Shown: positions 47,794 to 59,196 of the stretch, piece by piece
Layout of the letters: every line of letters begins with the position of its first letter
How positions within the stretch are numbered: position 1 is the stretch's first letter
Assembly (NCBI GenBank): GCA_009801085.1
Contig: VNWV01000010.1
Location: 806,001 to 870,000 of the forward strand
From: Lasiodiplodia sp. COLG20
Lineage: Eukaryota > Ascomycota > Dothideomycetes > Botryosphaeriales > Botryosphaeriaceae
Length of the DNA: 64,000 nucleotides
Direction of reading: 5' to 3'
The notes under the pieces: generated by a model
What the model was told of the DNA's origin: nothing
Database searches by the model: none
Seen by the model: only the letters and a program-made list of their open reading frames with translations
Translations under genes and position numbers: made by a program

Positions 47794-49074
47794 TCAGGAT
47801 CGACGCGTGGGTCCTTCACACGACCACCGCCATCCACCTTCCCCCCCCTCCTTCGCCGCCGCCGCCCTTTCGCCGCTCTTCCCCTCCAACGACTTCAACG
47901 CCTTGTCCGCCGCCGCCACGCTCACATACAACGCCTTCCCAAACCCCGACGCGCCCCTACTCATCCGCGCATCCAACCTCCTCCCCTTCTCATTCAACCT
48001 AAACCGACACAAATCCGTAAACAGCCACCTCCCCTCCTCCCCCCTCTCCACCACCAACCCCTCCACCCCCTCCACCCTCTCAAAATACACCCGCTCCCTC
48101 CGCTCCACCGCCTCCCTCACCATCGCCGCATCCACGCACCCGGCATCGCCCCCGCCATCCGCCGCGTACGCCTCCACCACACCAACATCATCACCATCAG
48201 CCGCGAACAGCGCGGGCAGCACGAACGCCCGATCCACGTACATGCGCCGCGCCCAAGCCCCGACGCCGAAGAGCGTGAGTGTCCCCTTCTCGGCGCCGTC
48301 GTAGCGCCCCGTCGCGCCCGAGAACTGCGCGAGGTCGAGGCAGCACGCGAGGAGGATGCTGGGGTGCAGGCCGAGCGCGGCGCACGGCGCGTGCACGTAC
48401 GTCCAGAAGTGAGTCGTTAGTACGTCGTGTTCGTCGTCTGCGTCTGTCGCGTCTGCGTTGCGGCTGGAGGAGGGCGTTCGGTTCCTCCTCGCTGCGTAGA
48501 GGGCTTCGACGCGGCGGGATAAAGCGGCTAGGTGGAGGAAGTGCGCGCGGTCGGCGGCGGGGAGGGTGATGCTGTTGACGGTGCGCTGCCGGGTGCAGGG
48601 GCGGAGAGGCGAGGAGGGGACGACGCTGTAGTCTGTTATTATCATCCAGCGCAGCAGGCGGCGTACGCGGGCGATCTCGGCGGGGTCGGCGGTGGTGGGC
48701 GGTTCGTTCAGCGCGGCTTCGAAGGCGTCGAAGTTCCATGCGTTGTATTCGTCGTCGTCGTCCTCCGCATCGTGCACTTCTGGTGTCTTGTCGGTCGTGT
48801 GCTGGAATTGATCCTCCACTTTCTTCTGTGATGGCGTAGACGGCAAGTCTTCCAGCGCGTCATCCTTCCACATGGACGTTGCCTCGGATGCTTCTCTCAG
48901 CGCCGACAAGTCAAAGTTGCTGGTATGGTGCGTATTAACAGTACCCCAAGTAGGTTCATAGGAGCTCGTCGACTCATCGGCCCACGCGTTCTCCGTTGGC
49001 GGCATAGAGAAGGTGTTGATGATTGACATGTCGTAACACTTCCAAGTTATGACGCAATTCGATGCCGTATTCAT
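47794..49074 (-). CDS. protein of unknown function (426 aa)
   Basis: Single open frame from ATG 49074 to a stop at 47794; in-frame ATGs at codons 16 and 24 are alternative starts. I do not recognise the family. Residues 1-130 are acidic and look disordered (DAEDDDDEYNAWNFDAFEAA). Residues 135-330 look ordered and helical, with features such as ARVRRLLRWMIITDYSVVPS, HFLHLAALSRRVEALYAARR and TTHFWTYVHAPCAALGLHPS. The C-terminal third alternates basic and acidic stretches. No signal peptide or clear membrane span is present. The ordered centre and plausible residue use argue for a real protein over the antisense ORF at 47807-48304. The gene may be lineage-restricted. Confidence 0.7.
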   Translation of the reverse strand: MNTASNCVITWKCYDMSIINTFSMPPTENAWADESTSSYEPTWGTVNTHHTSNFDLSALREASEATSMWKDDALEDLPSTPSQKKVEDQFQHTTDKTPEVHDAEDDDDEYNAWNFDAFEAALNEPPTTADPAEIARVRRLLRWMIITDYSVVPSSPLRPCTRQRTVNSITLPAADRAHFLHLAALSRRVEALYAARRNRTPSSSRNADATDADDEHDVLTTHFWTYVHAPCAALGLHPSILLACCLDLAQFSGATGRYDGAEKGTLTLFGVGAWARRMYVDRAFVLPALFAADGDDVGVVEAYAADGGGDAGCVDAAMVREAVERRERVYFERVEGVEGLVVERGEEGRWLFTDLCRFRLNEKGRRLDARMSRGASGFGKALYVSVAAADKALKSLEGKSGERAAAAKEGGEGGWRWSCEGPTRRS

Positions 49075-51181
49075 TGCATGGATGCTGTTTGAGTCTTATA
49101 GCATATCGAAATCTGGGCGGAACTATTTCGAGTTCTGCCTGGTCGATCAGGAAGCCCGGTTTGGTAATTTGTTGGACCCTGGGAATAGACTTAGTGGCGA
49201 CTTTTGGTATAGCGCTGCCACCATATTTAACTTTCGACTTTTGAAACAAAAAAGAATTTGGACATTGGAGGACCTCAAAGCCGCACGAGGGAAGCAACAG
49301 GGGCTTCTGCAATGGCGAGATTCTCATTGAATAAGACCTTGTCACAATTTTTGTGGTTGAACCTAATGGCTTTCATGTCATTACTTATTCTACAGCTCCA
49401 CTTGATGCGGCTGTCAGGTAGCTGAATCCCAGCCTGCAGTACGATTTGTAAAACGAGTTGTTGATTCGCTCAGATCACCTGGGCTAGCCGTTACCCGCTG
49501 CCGGTAGGAGGCGAAGAATCTTGCCGACGGCCTGAGTTGGTTGTCATGGCGTGAATTACCGCTTTGGGGACAGGAGACAAGACGAAGTAGTTCAGATTCC
49601 TCGCTAGGGAATGCTGAGACAAGCATTGCCTATTTCACTTCTCGTTTAAAAACACATGGGACGTGATTTCTCCAACAGAAGTGCACCAGATGGACAGATT
49701 TGCGGTTGGATATCCAAGCAAAATTACTGTCGCACCATTCGTAGCTCATCTTCAAGAGGACACGATATCTAACACGACACTGACGTTTTCAAGTACCTGA
49801 GCAAGCAACACTTCAAATCACATACCCACTCATGACGAAGTAGGATCAAAGATACGACAAAAACCGCGCCTTGCCTATTCAGGAACCCTTTTCCCCCTTG
49901 GGAAAAAAACGCTCGGTCACTTCGAATCTTGGAGAGGGAGAAGAGGACACGGACTCGAAATTCCTTTTTTCCCCCCCGGCGGCCCAAATTCCCCGCAGGG
50001 ATCGCCAACTTCGTTCAGCGAGAAAGGCGTCGAGAAGATTCTAGCCCACCCCCGCTCAGGCAGTAGATCAGCTTTGGCGGGCGGGCGCGCTCTGTTGTTC
50101 TGGTGGAGAGTAGACACGCCCCCGATCGCCACACACCAACTGGGGCCAAGGGGGGGAAAAGAAGACATGATGAAGTCATCGACATCGGGGCGCAATATAG
50201 TCGTCGGTTTGACGTACGTCGCGCTGATGACCGCCCTCCTTCCATCCTCTTCGATCCCCATCATCGATAAGGATCTCCAGGCAGGCGCGTGCGCCCCCTC
50301 CCCTCCCCATCGTCGATACGGAAGACTTTGTCATTCTCGATGCGGATCATCTGCCGCGAAAGCGCGTAGCCGACGACGACAAGACATGATCGTTGCTCCC
50401 GGGAATTGAAAAAGAGGGCTCTTCGGACGTCGCCGCGTGCAAAGGCGGGTCCAACGAGGAGCGCACGGCGTTGACTCCGAGGCCAATCTCGATGGACGGT
50501 GAGGATCTTGTAACACATTTCGCTCATCGATCGAGATGAAACGGAGATGTCAGCGATGATGGCCGTGTAACCATCGTTACAGCATGATGCGATCACTTTC
50601 ATGGCTTGGCCTTTTTGCCGGTGATGCATCGTAATAAGCCATGCGGGAACGACATCTGATCGCGTTCGTGTGAATCTGAGATGGAAAAAGTTGCACGTTG
50701 CCGAAGCCGGAGGGATCCGAAAAGCCATATTTCTTCCACCATCGTGAGATGAAGTATTTTCGAGGTTGCACAGATGTAAAAGCCACGGGGTCATCTCCGC
50801 CGTTGAGGGTCAACAGGTCTACTACGACGGAGCATCACTTACTGGGAGCAGAGGCTGTTGAACTACGCTACGCGCAAGATCGACTTCCTCAAACGGCGCG
50901 GACCGTTTCTCATTAAACAGTCCGGGTCGAAAGCATGGCCGGGCCAGATACGGCAGCGGCACAATCATCTCTCACCGCCGCGGCAGGCGCCCGGACGGAG
51001 ATCATGGCCATGATCTACCCTCCTACGTCACCAGCGGACGCAGGGCACGCCTTAGCGGCGGCCCGGCAACGCGACCGAGCAGCAGGCAGTCAGCAGCAGC
51101 AAAAAACAATACTGAGAGACGCGGGTCAACATTGAAGCCCTGTGACGACAAGTGTTCGGATAACGTCACTTTTCCAACACC

Positions 51182-51193
51182 GATCTCCGATCT
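51182..51193. promoter_or_regulatory. candidate White Collar-type GATC direct repeat
   Basis: Two GATCT units spaced 7 bp apart (GATCTCCGATCT) resemble the paired GATC/CGAT light-response elements of frq-type promoters. It lies 3.9 kb before the frq ATG, so assignment is weak. Confidence 0.2.
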
Positions 51194-52708
51194 CACCCCA
51201 CAACGCAGCATAGAACAATAGGACTGTGACGACAGTCGGGCACACCAAAACGCCAGAATACAGGCCCCCTCCCAGCGCCCTTTTGATGCCCCATCACAAG
51301 GGAGCCTTTCCACCCTTGTTCCCTCCCCCGAAAGGAATGAAACTCAGCAACGGTCGCCTCGCTGCTATGGCGTATGCGCTCACCCACAGTCGGCCCCACG
51401 CCCGGTCGAGCCGCCGCCCGCCAAAGCCGTCGTCTTGCAACCCCTGGAAAACCGTCGCGTTGAAAGACGACGAGAAAAAAAGAAGAGCGAGGCGCCGTGA
51501 GGCTGCAGCAGGCGCTCCAGACCCTGATGATCTCTCGCGCCAGCCAGCCACGCTGGTGTAACCCGATGCGCCTATGTTGTGCGGCTTGAAGTGAAACCGG
51601 TTGGCTGGAAAAAGAACTTTGTGGTCTAGAGTGGTCTGCTACACAGGGATTGTCCGGCCTCATGACGATCCCTCTCTCACATGATCACTTTTGCTGCATC
51701 AAAAGAATGCCGACGGTAAAATGAGGATAATTCAATAGAATAACAATAGAGCTTCTCGGTAGTGGCAAACTCTGACGCAGTGAGCATGAAGTCAATGCTG
51801 TAAACTTACCGAGAAATGGAGCTACCTCACATCTTTCCACGCCTTGGTCTCACAAATGTCCGTTTGCGCTGAGCACTTCACAACGCAGTCAGCTCTGTAT
51901 CACTACCGACCGACGTCTGCTGAACCGAGTAGGAGAGTGCGTCGTTCATCGGGCTGCATTTGCCACAATTCCTGACATTCTGCGTTGGGAGCCTTACTGC
52001 TGGTCAGGTTAGTTGGTTCTCGCTAAATCGAGTAATTGGTTGGTTGGTCTTCTGGTTCGCCTGCGCCGCTCGTTTGAACAGGCGAAGCCCTGTGTTGAGC
52101 TGCCATTCAATGCATTCCAGAGCCTTCATAGCAGACCAAACCTCGCCGCATCGAAACGGCGGCATCTCGAATGAGCCGAGGGCTTCAGCGATAAGACCTG
52201 GATGTATCTGGTGCGCTAAGGGGCCTTCCGACGTTCGCCTGCCACACTGCGCTTGCAACCGGCCTGCCCATAACTCCTTACGCCTGCCTCGAAGATTCGA
52301 TCGCATGCCCCTTACTCTTTGGCACTTTCGATTGTCGGTCAGCGGGAATTTGTCCCGGACTTGGGCCCTCGCGCCCCAGCCCAGGACGCTGACGACTCCT
52401 TCAAGCCAGTCCAGCACCACGAGCGGGGGAGTTTATTGCCCTCCTGACTCGGTGACTTAGCCTCGGCTGTCATGACAGACGGTGACATGTCATAACCCGT
52501 GGTGGAGGTCCTCCACCACTTGTTGTGTGTCCGACAATGAAAAAGTGCCACGTGAACGCGACCTTTTCACTTGACCGTCCCACCTTCATATTATACGGGA
52601 ATATTCGCCGCGGTGCTTCTGCTCACGCTCACACCCAGCCCTGAGGCACGGGGCTCGGACTTCGCCGCACAAACTTTCGCCAGCGGGCCAAATCACGGCC
52701 TGTCCAAT

Positions 52709-52723
52709 CGATCATCTTCGATC
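52709..52723. promoter_or_regulatory. candidate White Collar-type element (paired CGATC)
   Basis: Two CGATC units (52709-52713 and 52719-52723) lie 10 bp apart, 2.4 kb before the frq ATG. Paired GATC sites bind the GATA-type White Collar complex in Neurospora. One helical turn of spacing is suggestive only. Confidence 0.25.
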
Positions 52724-54771
52724 TGCCAAGGTCGGCTAATCCAATGCAGGCAGTCCGCGACGAAGTGCTTGAAAAAAAAAACTTGGATACATTCCGTAGA
52801 CCCGACGAAGATACCGGTGGTGCCTGAGTGGGGCCAGCCGTGAAGAACCTGATTCTGCAGATCCAGCGGTCCTGAGTCGACAGATTCCAGGATGCCGAAG
52901 AGGGCGTCCGACAGCGACCACCAAAGCATGTGTTGACTAGGACGCAGAGAAACAGAGAGGACCACGCGGCTGGGAATCCGGAGCGGAAGAAAGGGGTTGG
53001 ATATCGGGTGGCAGTGGTGACCCAGGTGGATGGGTGGGATGGGATGCTTTAGGTGTGCTCGCCGGCGGCGGATCAATACGAATTATGCTGGCGCGCTGAC
53101 GGGGGAATTTTATGCTTGGTGACGTCGTTTTCGGCGCGTAACGAATAATGGCCAGAGAAGTGGGTATACGGGTGCTGCGGTGTGAAGGCATGAGAGGCTT
53201 CATCATTCGGATCTTCGCCACTCGTTGGCCGTGCATGGGCGCGGCTTTCCTTTTGGCTGGGGCCTGACAGCAACCCTGGCTGACCGGCCTCTCGGTGGCT
53301 CCCAGACCCTGATGAGGCACAATCTCCTGGACGACTTGGCATCGTTCGCAGCCACCCGGACGGCGGTTCTGGCGCCCTGAAGAAAGGCGAGCGAGCGGCA
53401 GGGCGAAGGCCGGAATAAGGACGATTTTCGGTCCGCGCGGATGGACAATCGGCGATGAGAAAACGGGCCAATGAGCGACGCCAGTGACTGTCTCGCGCGG
53501 AAATGTAAGTACTTGCCAATATATACGAGGACCAACACACACAAGTCCGACGACTGCAACGCGACACACGACTCGACGACGGGGAATGTCGGCGCGGGCA
53601 GAGAGTCAGCGCTACGGAGTTCGCGTGGCAGTGGGCTCATCAGTGCGGGCGAGCAAGGGACAGAAAGACTCCCACGTGTGCCTGAAAAGGCAAGGCGTGA
53701 TCGGGATCGGTCGCTCCAGCATTATTGTATGAAGACTCAACGGCCGCGGTGCGCTCGGGCAATCCAACGGATGCGCCTGGCCGGCAGGGGGCTGCGTCGG
53801 GTCTAGCGTCGTCTGGGTCGGTCGAGGGTGGCGAATCTCACCAGGGGCGTGCGCGGCACCCGGGTCAGCGGGCGTGCGTTTCAGCTCGGCGGACGTGAGA
53901 CGGGCGGCGACGCTCGCGGCGAGCTGGCTGGGGGACGGGAGGAGCGCGCCGGGCGCGTACACAGGCGCGATATGTACGGGCAGCGTGGCAGGCAGCGCGG
54001 TGGTGGTGACGAGGCGGCGCGCCTGCTCGGGAAGGGGGGCTGGGATCGAGGGGGGCAGCCGCAGGGTCTCGCAGCAGGTCGTCGAGGCTCGAAGCAGCAG
54101 GCGGACGGGCACGATCTCGATTTGCACTGGTGGTGACGTGGTGGAGATGACTCCGGGGCGGGCGCTGGACAAGGTGAGGTGTTGCGGCTGTGCGGTTATG
54201 ACATCAGCTGCGGCGAACCCCCGCGCCAAGAAGGCCGATGCTGCTCACAGAAGGAGATCTCAGGGCTCGCGCTAGTTCGGCTCTACCCGGCTGTTAAGCC
54301 GACAGGGATGCTGTGCAGGCCGCAGGGCTCACCAATCCTGCGCCAGGCACCGGGGAACCACGGTGCGCGTCAGGCCACACCTGCTGCCGCATCTTCGCTG
54401 CCCGTCGTCGTCGCCGCAAGCACACGCCCGCCTCCGCTGCCCGCGTGCCGCCCCGGCCGGCCGCTGCGCTGGCGGGCTGTGCTGGCTGCGCGAGGGCGCA
54501 CGGCAGCCGGGCGCGCCCATCACGCCTGCGGTGCGGCATCGAAAGATTGCTGGTTGCGTCCGGGAGGCGAATCGCGATGGTGCGGTCTAGAGCCGGCGGC
54601 GCTGCGGGCTGGGCGCGCACACGTGAGGGCACCGTAGACAGAGATCGGCGCGGCGGCGGGCGGCGCAAGCGAGCTGCAAACCATACAGCTTTGCCCGATC
54701 TCCGTGACCCTGGCGGAGTGACCTCAGATCGAGAGGTTCAACCTGCCCATCGCCATCCACCCGCGCCTGCA

Positions 54772-55017
54772 ATGTCTTCCTTATACACGACCGCCGCGGT
54801 CCGGTCGCCGCCAGACCCATCGGCCAAATCTGATTGTCAACGCCACCCTATCGAGCATCACAACTTCACACCCAACCGTCACGAGCATCGGCCATCTGGA
54901 TACCCTCACCCTAACCAGAACCACGCGCTGCTTCACCACCAGCTCATTTTTTTTCACCCCGCCGCTGCGCCAAAATCACCGCAACCATCGCAGCAACTGC
55001 TCGCACCAACACTCTGA
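54772..55017 (+). promoter_or_regulatory. possible uORF in the frq leader (81 codons)
   Basis: An ATG at 54772 opens 81 codons (MSSLYTTAAV start) ending 103 nt before the frq ATG. The predicted peptide is Pro/His-rich with no domain. Neurospora frq mRNA has several leader uORFs, so a regulatory role is possible. Confidence 0.3.
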
Positions 55018-55120
55018 CCACCCCGGCACCTTTGGATCTCCACCGATGGCCGATCCGGGATCCAACTGAACACCCTGACGTCGTTTTGATAATAACGCCT
55101 TGCAAGCGCCGAGACGGGCT

Positions 55121-58100
55121 ATGTCCGAGCCTAAGCAGGACGGGGCCCCGCAGGGCATGCATTCGCGGAGGCCACCTGCCCACAAGTCTGTATCTCTCCT
55201 TCACTCCCCCGGAAAGCGTAAGCATGTAGACGACCTCGCCGACCCGCGTCTGTCGCGCACCTCCTCCAATGTGCCCTCCAGCGACCGCGCCAACCCGCCT
55301 TCGCCCGGCTCATCGAAGCCGGGTACTAAGAAGGAGAGCTCGGGCGAGGTGAGCGATGCCGGCAAGTGGTTCGAAACGTCCAACAACAACATCTCGCAGA
55401 ACAGTACCGGCTTCGTTGACAGTGAGTCTGTCCGTTCGGCGGCCATGACCAGCGCTGACCAATGCAGATGACCCCCCTTTCTTCTTCCGTAACTCATCAT
55501 CTTCCACTTCCCCCGAGATGAACCCCGTGCAGATGCAGGTGCAGGGTCAGACCTCGATGCCTCATCGACCTGCGTTGATGAACATGCGCACCGACGGTAG
55601 CAGCACGGAAGAGTTCCGGAGCGTCATTGACGACCTCACCATTGAGAACAAGAAGCTGAAGAAGAAGTTGAGAAAGTACGAAAAGGTGCACGATGCTCAC
55701 TTGCAGAATGAAAAACTCTTCGAGGTGCGCGTGCACGGCCTGCCGCCGCACAAGAAGCTGGAGCTCGAGGAGACGCTGAGAAAATTTGCCATGGAGTTGG
55801 ACGACGGTATCGTCGAGCCCGTCAATCTCGAACGAGGCGCCGCACTCAACCCGCAACACACCCTGTCATCCTACACCTCCACCCAATTCGGCGATTCGGC
55901 CTACATGTCTGCATCGGGGCAGAACTCGAACACTGCTTCCGGTGGCAACGGCAGCGGCGTTGGCAACGGCGGCCAATCCGACCCCAAACCCCCTCTGAAG
56001 AGCAAGTCACAATACCACCGCGAGCACGACAGCATTCAGTCCTACCTGCAAGACATTCCTGCTGGTCTGATGCCAAAGACGATCGCCATGACCGAGTCGG
56101 CCAAGAAGAAACTCGTCGTTCGACGAATGGAGCAGATCTTCGCCGGCAAGGGTGCAGGCGCCGGCGGGCATCAGCAGCCCATCCAGCAGCAGGAAGTTGC
56201 CCAGTCTGCCGCCCAAGCTGACCGAGCAGCAATCGAAGAAGAGACTGGCCAAGAAGCTCGTAAGGAAGGCGTGAGAGAAGCGCGAATCATGTACGGCAAG
56301 GCCGAGTCGCGTCGCCCGCCGGTCAAAGAGCGCACCGAGGGAGATGGTGTCCCCCCGAAAGGGATCCCGACGACGCTCAAGAAGAAGGTGTCCGATCGTG
56401 ACTTTGCCAATTCGCCCTCTGGAAAGAACTCGCCCGAGCAGCGTCCGACACGCCCCCTGGACCTCGATCCGCAGAGAGCCCAGGTTCCGACTGATAACAT
56501 CAACTACATTCGCCACCTCGGCTTTTCGCCACCTGACCCCGAGACGCCTCCCGTCGATGGCCACGGATGGATTTACCTCAACCTGCTTGTCAACATGGCC
56601 CAATTGCATACTATCAACGTGACAACCGACTTCGTCAAGAAAGCGCTGCAGGATTACAGTTCCAAGCTGGAGCTGTCCCATGATGGACGCAAGATTCGGT
56701 GGAAGGGTGGCCAGGATACGTCGCTCAATAGCAGCGATAGTTCACCGGAGCATCAGTACGAAATGCTCAAGTCAAACGTCAAGAAGCTTGGCAAGAAGCG
56801 ACAGAAGCTTGGCCCGAGCAGCACCAACACCTCGAGCGAAGCGACTGGTCAGTCTTCGGAGCAGCAGCGGAGCGCCAACCATCTGGCGTACACGCCTCTC
56901 TTCTACCACAGAGAGTCGACCGATGACTATGACGGCTCCAATATGGACCACAACTCCGAAGAGGACGCGTCTCCGCTCCCGGCCCAGGCCACCGGCAACA
57001 CGTCCTCAGGTTTTGCTAGTTCCGGCATGCAGACTACCTCTTCGAAGCGGAAGCGGGACGATGGACCCATCATTTTCTACAACAAGGCCAAGTTCTGCAC
57101 TGACCTGAGTGGTGATCGCAGCACGAACGATTCCGGAGGCTACACCAACTACAACAACTACACCACCATGCCACTGGGCACTACAATCGAGGAGAAGAAG
57201 AGTCCCGTCCCTTCTGACGACGAGCGTCGTGGACCTCTAGCACGCGCCGCTCTCCACGAGATGGATGTCGACATGGAGCCAATGTCGAGTGACATTGACT
57301 TCGAGTTCTCCGACTCCTCGTCCACGGCTGGGGACGTGCCCCCGAAAACGTATCTCAACTTCGAAGTTTCCGGTATTGGCGGTGTAGTACCCGAAGACAA
57401 CTTCTCCATCGATGTTGAGTGCAGGCAGGTGCGGAGTGAATCTGCCCTGACGGCCAAGTACGCGTCACACACGCCTCGAGTAGTCCACTATCCCAGCAAG
57501 ATCATGCGTGCTCTGCACACGACTTCGGACGACGACTCGATGGAGCCGCCGGAAATTACACGGGTGAGGACTCCCGTCGTCAACGGAGAGATCATCTCGG
57601 CACAGCGAAAGCGCCTTCCACCATCGGCGCTGCCTCCCCCATCTCTCCTTCCGTTCGACTCGTCATCTGCAGATGCAGAGTCGGATATGAGTGACGATTC
57701 GGTAATGGATGAGTTCGAAGAGTCAGACGAGCCACCCACGGCTGCCCCCCGCCCCGTCGAGATGTCTTCTCCTGAGGATGAGACAGAGGAAGGAAGCGGC
57801 GTGGAGGAGGAGGATGCGGAGGATTACGTCGAGGAAGACGACGGGTCGCTTGACTTCTTGGCGCAGGCGAGAGAAATCGACCCCGAGAATATCCGGAAGC
57901 GTGAGCGCGAGTATGACGCCAACATGGCGGACAGGCTGGCGGAGGAGATTCCTGCGGGTTCCTCCGCTGCCACTGCTGGAGGCGGCAGTGGCTTCAACAG
58001 TCCCGCTTCGCTGAAGGGAGACGATGGAGACGAAACAGGTACGGATCGACGACCGAGCAGTCGAGGCAGCGTAAGCCTCCACCGAGCCGGAAGTTTGAAG

Positions 58101-58157
58101 AGATCGAGGACGAGCGATAGCATGATTGTGCATGGAAAGGCGTCACGGACATCGTAA
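55121..58157 (+). CDS. frq: circadian clock protein FREQUENCY
   Basis: Two exons (55121-55421 and 55468-58157), with a 46-bp intron (GTGAGT..TGCAG, branch CTGAC), give 996 residues against 989 in Neurospora. Conserved blocks in order: SSGEVSDAGKWFE and NDPPFFFRNSS (about 80-110, joined by the splice); the dimerising coiled coil FRSVIDDLTIENKKLKKKLR (151-185), then KLFEVRVHGLPPHKKLELEE; the casein kinase 1 docking block FCD1, SYLQDIPAGL...KKKLVVRRMEQIF (about 288-325); FCD2, NYIRHLGFSPPD...GWIYLNLLVNMAQLH (from 446); basic NLS-like stretches (VKKLGKKRQK, KRKR); a likely FRH-interaction segment EDNFSIDVECRQ (about 740); and an acidic, PEST-like C-terminus. FRQ is the negative element of the fungal clock: with FRH and CK1 it represses the White Collar complex and is progressively phosphorylated. 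ATG 55121 is the first in-frame start. Confidence 0.97.
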
Positions 58158-59196
58158 TTTTCTTGGTCGGCATTTGGAGCATCAAGCAGTGCGAAAAGGG
58201 TGTTAGGATGGGATTTTTTCAGCAGCGTTCACAGCGGGCCTGTGTTTTGGAGCCATTCCGGATCAGTCAAGAGATGGGTATTTGTTATTGGCACTGTTCA
58301 GTTCACTGGCCTGCCTGTGCAGGAGGCAGAATCAACCAGGTACGGGATGGCCAACCCGGTGGTATATCAGCTTTCCCCGGAAGGAAAAATTTGTTTGGAT
58401 TAGCAGGTTTGGTTTGTCTTTGTGGAGATACCCAGTCGCTTTTTCACTTGTTCGCAATATGACACAGACCTAGTAAATAGTTTGCACAGCGGAGGCTTTG
58501 CCTCGTGAGAAAAAAAAAAGAAAGGAAATTTAGAGTTATCCACTCAAGAGATCCCTTGGCGAGGGTACGAAAACGGACTTGCAGGTCCCCATCTGCATGC
58601 AGAATCTATCGATAAAGATGGGATTTAACGTTCCGATCGCCAGGCCCCTGTACGCCTCTCGTGGTGTTTTGCATATCGCGCCTCGGGTTGCCACTAACAT
58701 GGTCGACTATCGTTCCATTTCTGTACAAAACGCCCCGCTCCGCCCGCACATGCCAGTATCGAGCCATGCCGTTCCCGAGCCCAAGGCTAGAATCATCTCC
58801 TGCACCCCGGGTGGCGAGTTTCCGAGACGTTGGGTAGGGAGCCCGCGACCCACGGTACCGGCAGGCCTGTGCACGTGATCAGGCCGCAAGCCTCCGTCGC
58901 AGATCCTGGAAACGGCTCACGCTCGACCTATGACAGCGAACCGAGCTAAGAATCTCCTCATTTCCCTTCGCCTCAGCCGTCCACGTCCACCTCCTGTACC
59001 AGACCAAAGCCCGCCACTCCATCACACCAACGCTTCCCACCTATCCGCTCGTCACTGCCACCGCCGCGTGCACCTACACGTCGTCGCTCCGAACAACCAC
59101 CGGGCCTGCACTGCCTTTCGTCGCCACCCAACCCAACCTCACCTTTTCCACCCCCTACAAACCCGCTCAAGCCGACAACCGTGGCCGACATCAACT
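58158..59196. other. intergenic region between frq and the antizyme gene
   Basis: It contains the frq 3' flank and the antizyme promoter and leader. The antizyme frame is open back to an ATG at 58930, but the upstream stretch is Pro/His/Arg-rich and looks like leader. The ORF at 58579-58878 has no recognisable product. Confidence 0.5.

Larger units (their letters stand above)
49075..55120. other. 6-kb apparently gene-free region upstream of frq
   Basis: No ORF in either strand shows a recognisable domain or convincing exon series. The left part (49-52.5 kb) has mixed composition; from 53.5 kb it is very GC-rich. It includes two GATC-repeat motifs resembling White Collar sites (51182-51193, 52709-52723) and an upstream ORF (54772-55017). 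Part of it probably serves as the frq promoter and 5' UTR, which in Neurospora are unusually long. Confidence 0.5.

Noticed and set aside
47807..48304. Plus-strand ORF with a TATATAAG upstream
   Set aside because: It is Ser/Pro/Thr-rich low-complexity sequence antisense to the better-composed 426-residue frame.
53612..54229. 205-codon minus-strand ORF in GC-rich DNA before frq
   Set aside because: Its Ala/Pro/Thr/Leu-rich translation is typical of chance ORFs in GC-rich sequence. Overlapping ORFs exist on the other strand.
58579..58878. 99-codon plus-strand ORF between frq and antizyme
   Set aside because: No domain and no relation to neighbouring exons; likely chance within UTR or promoter DNA.
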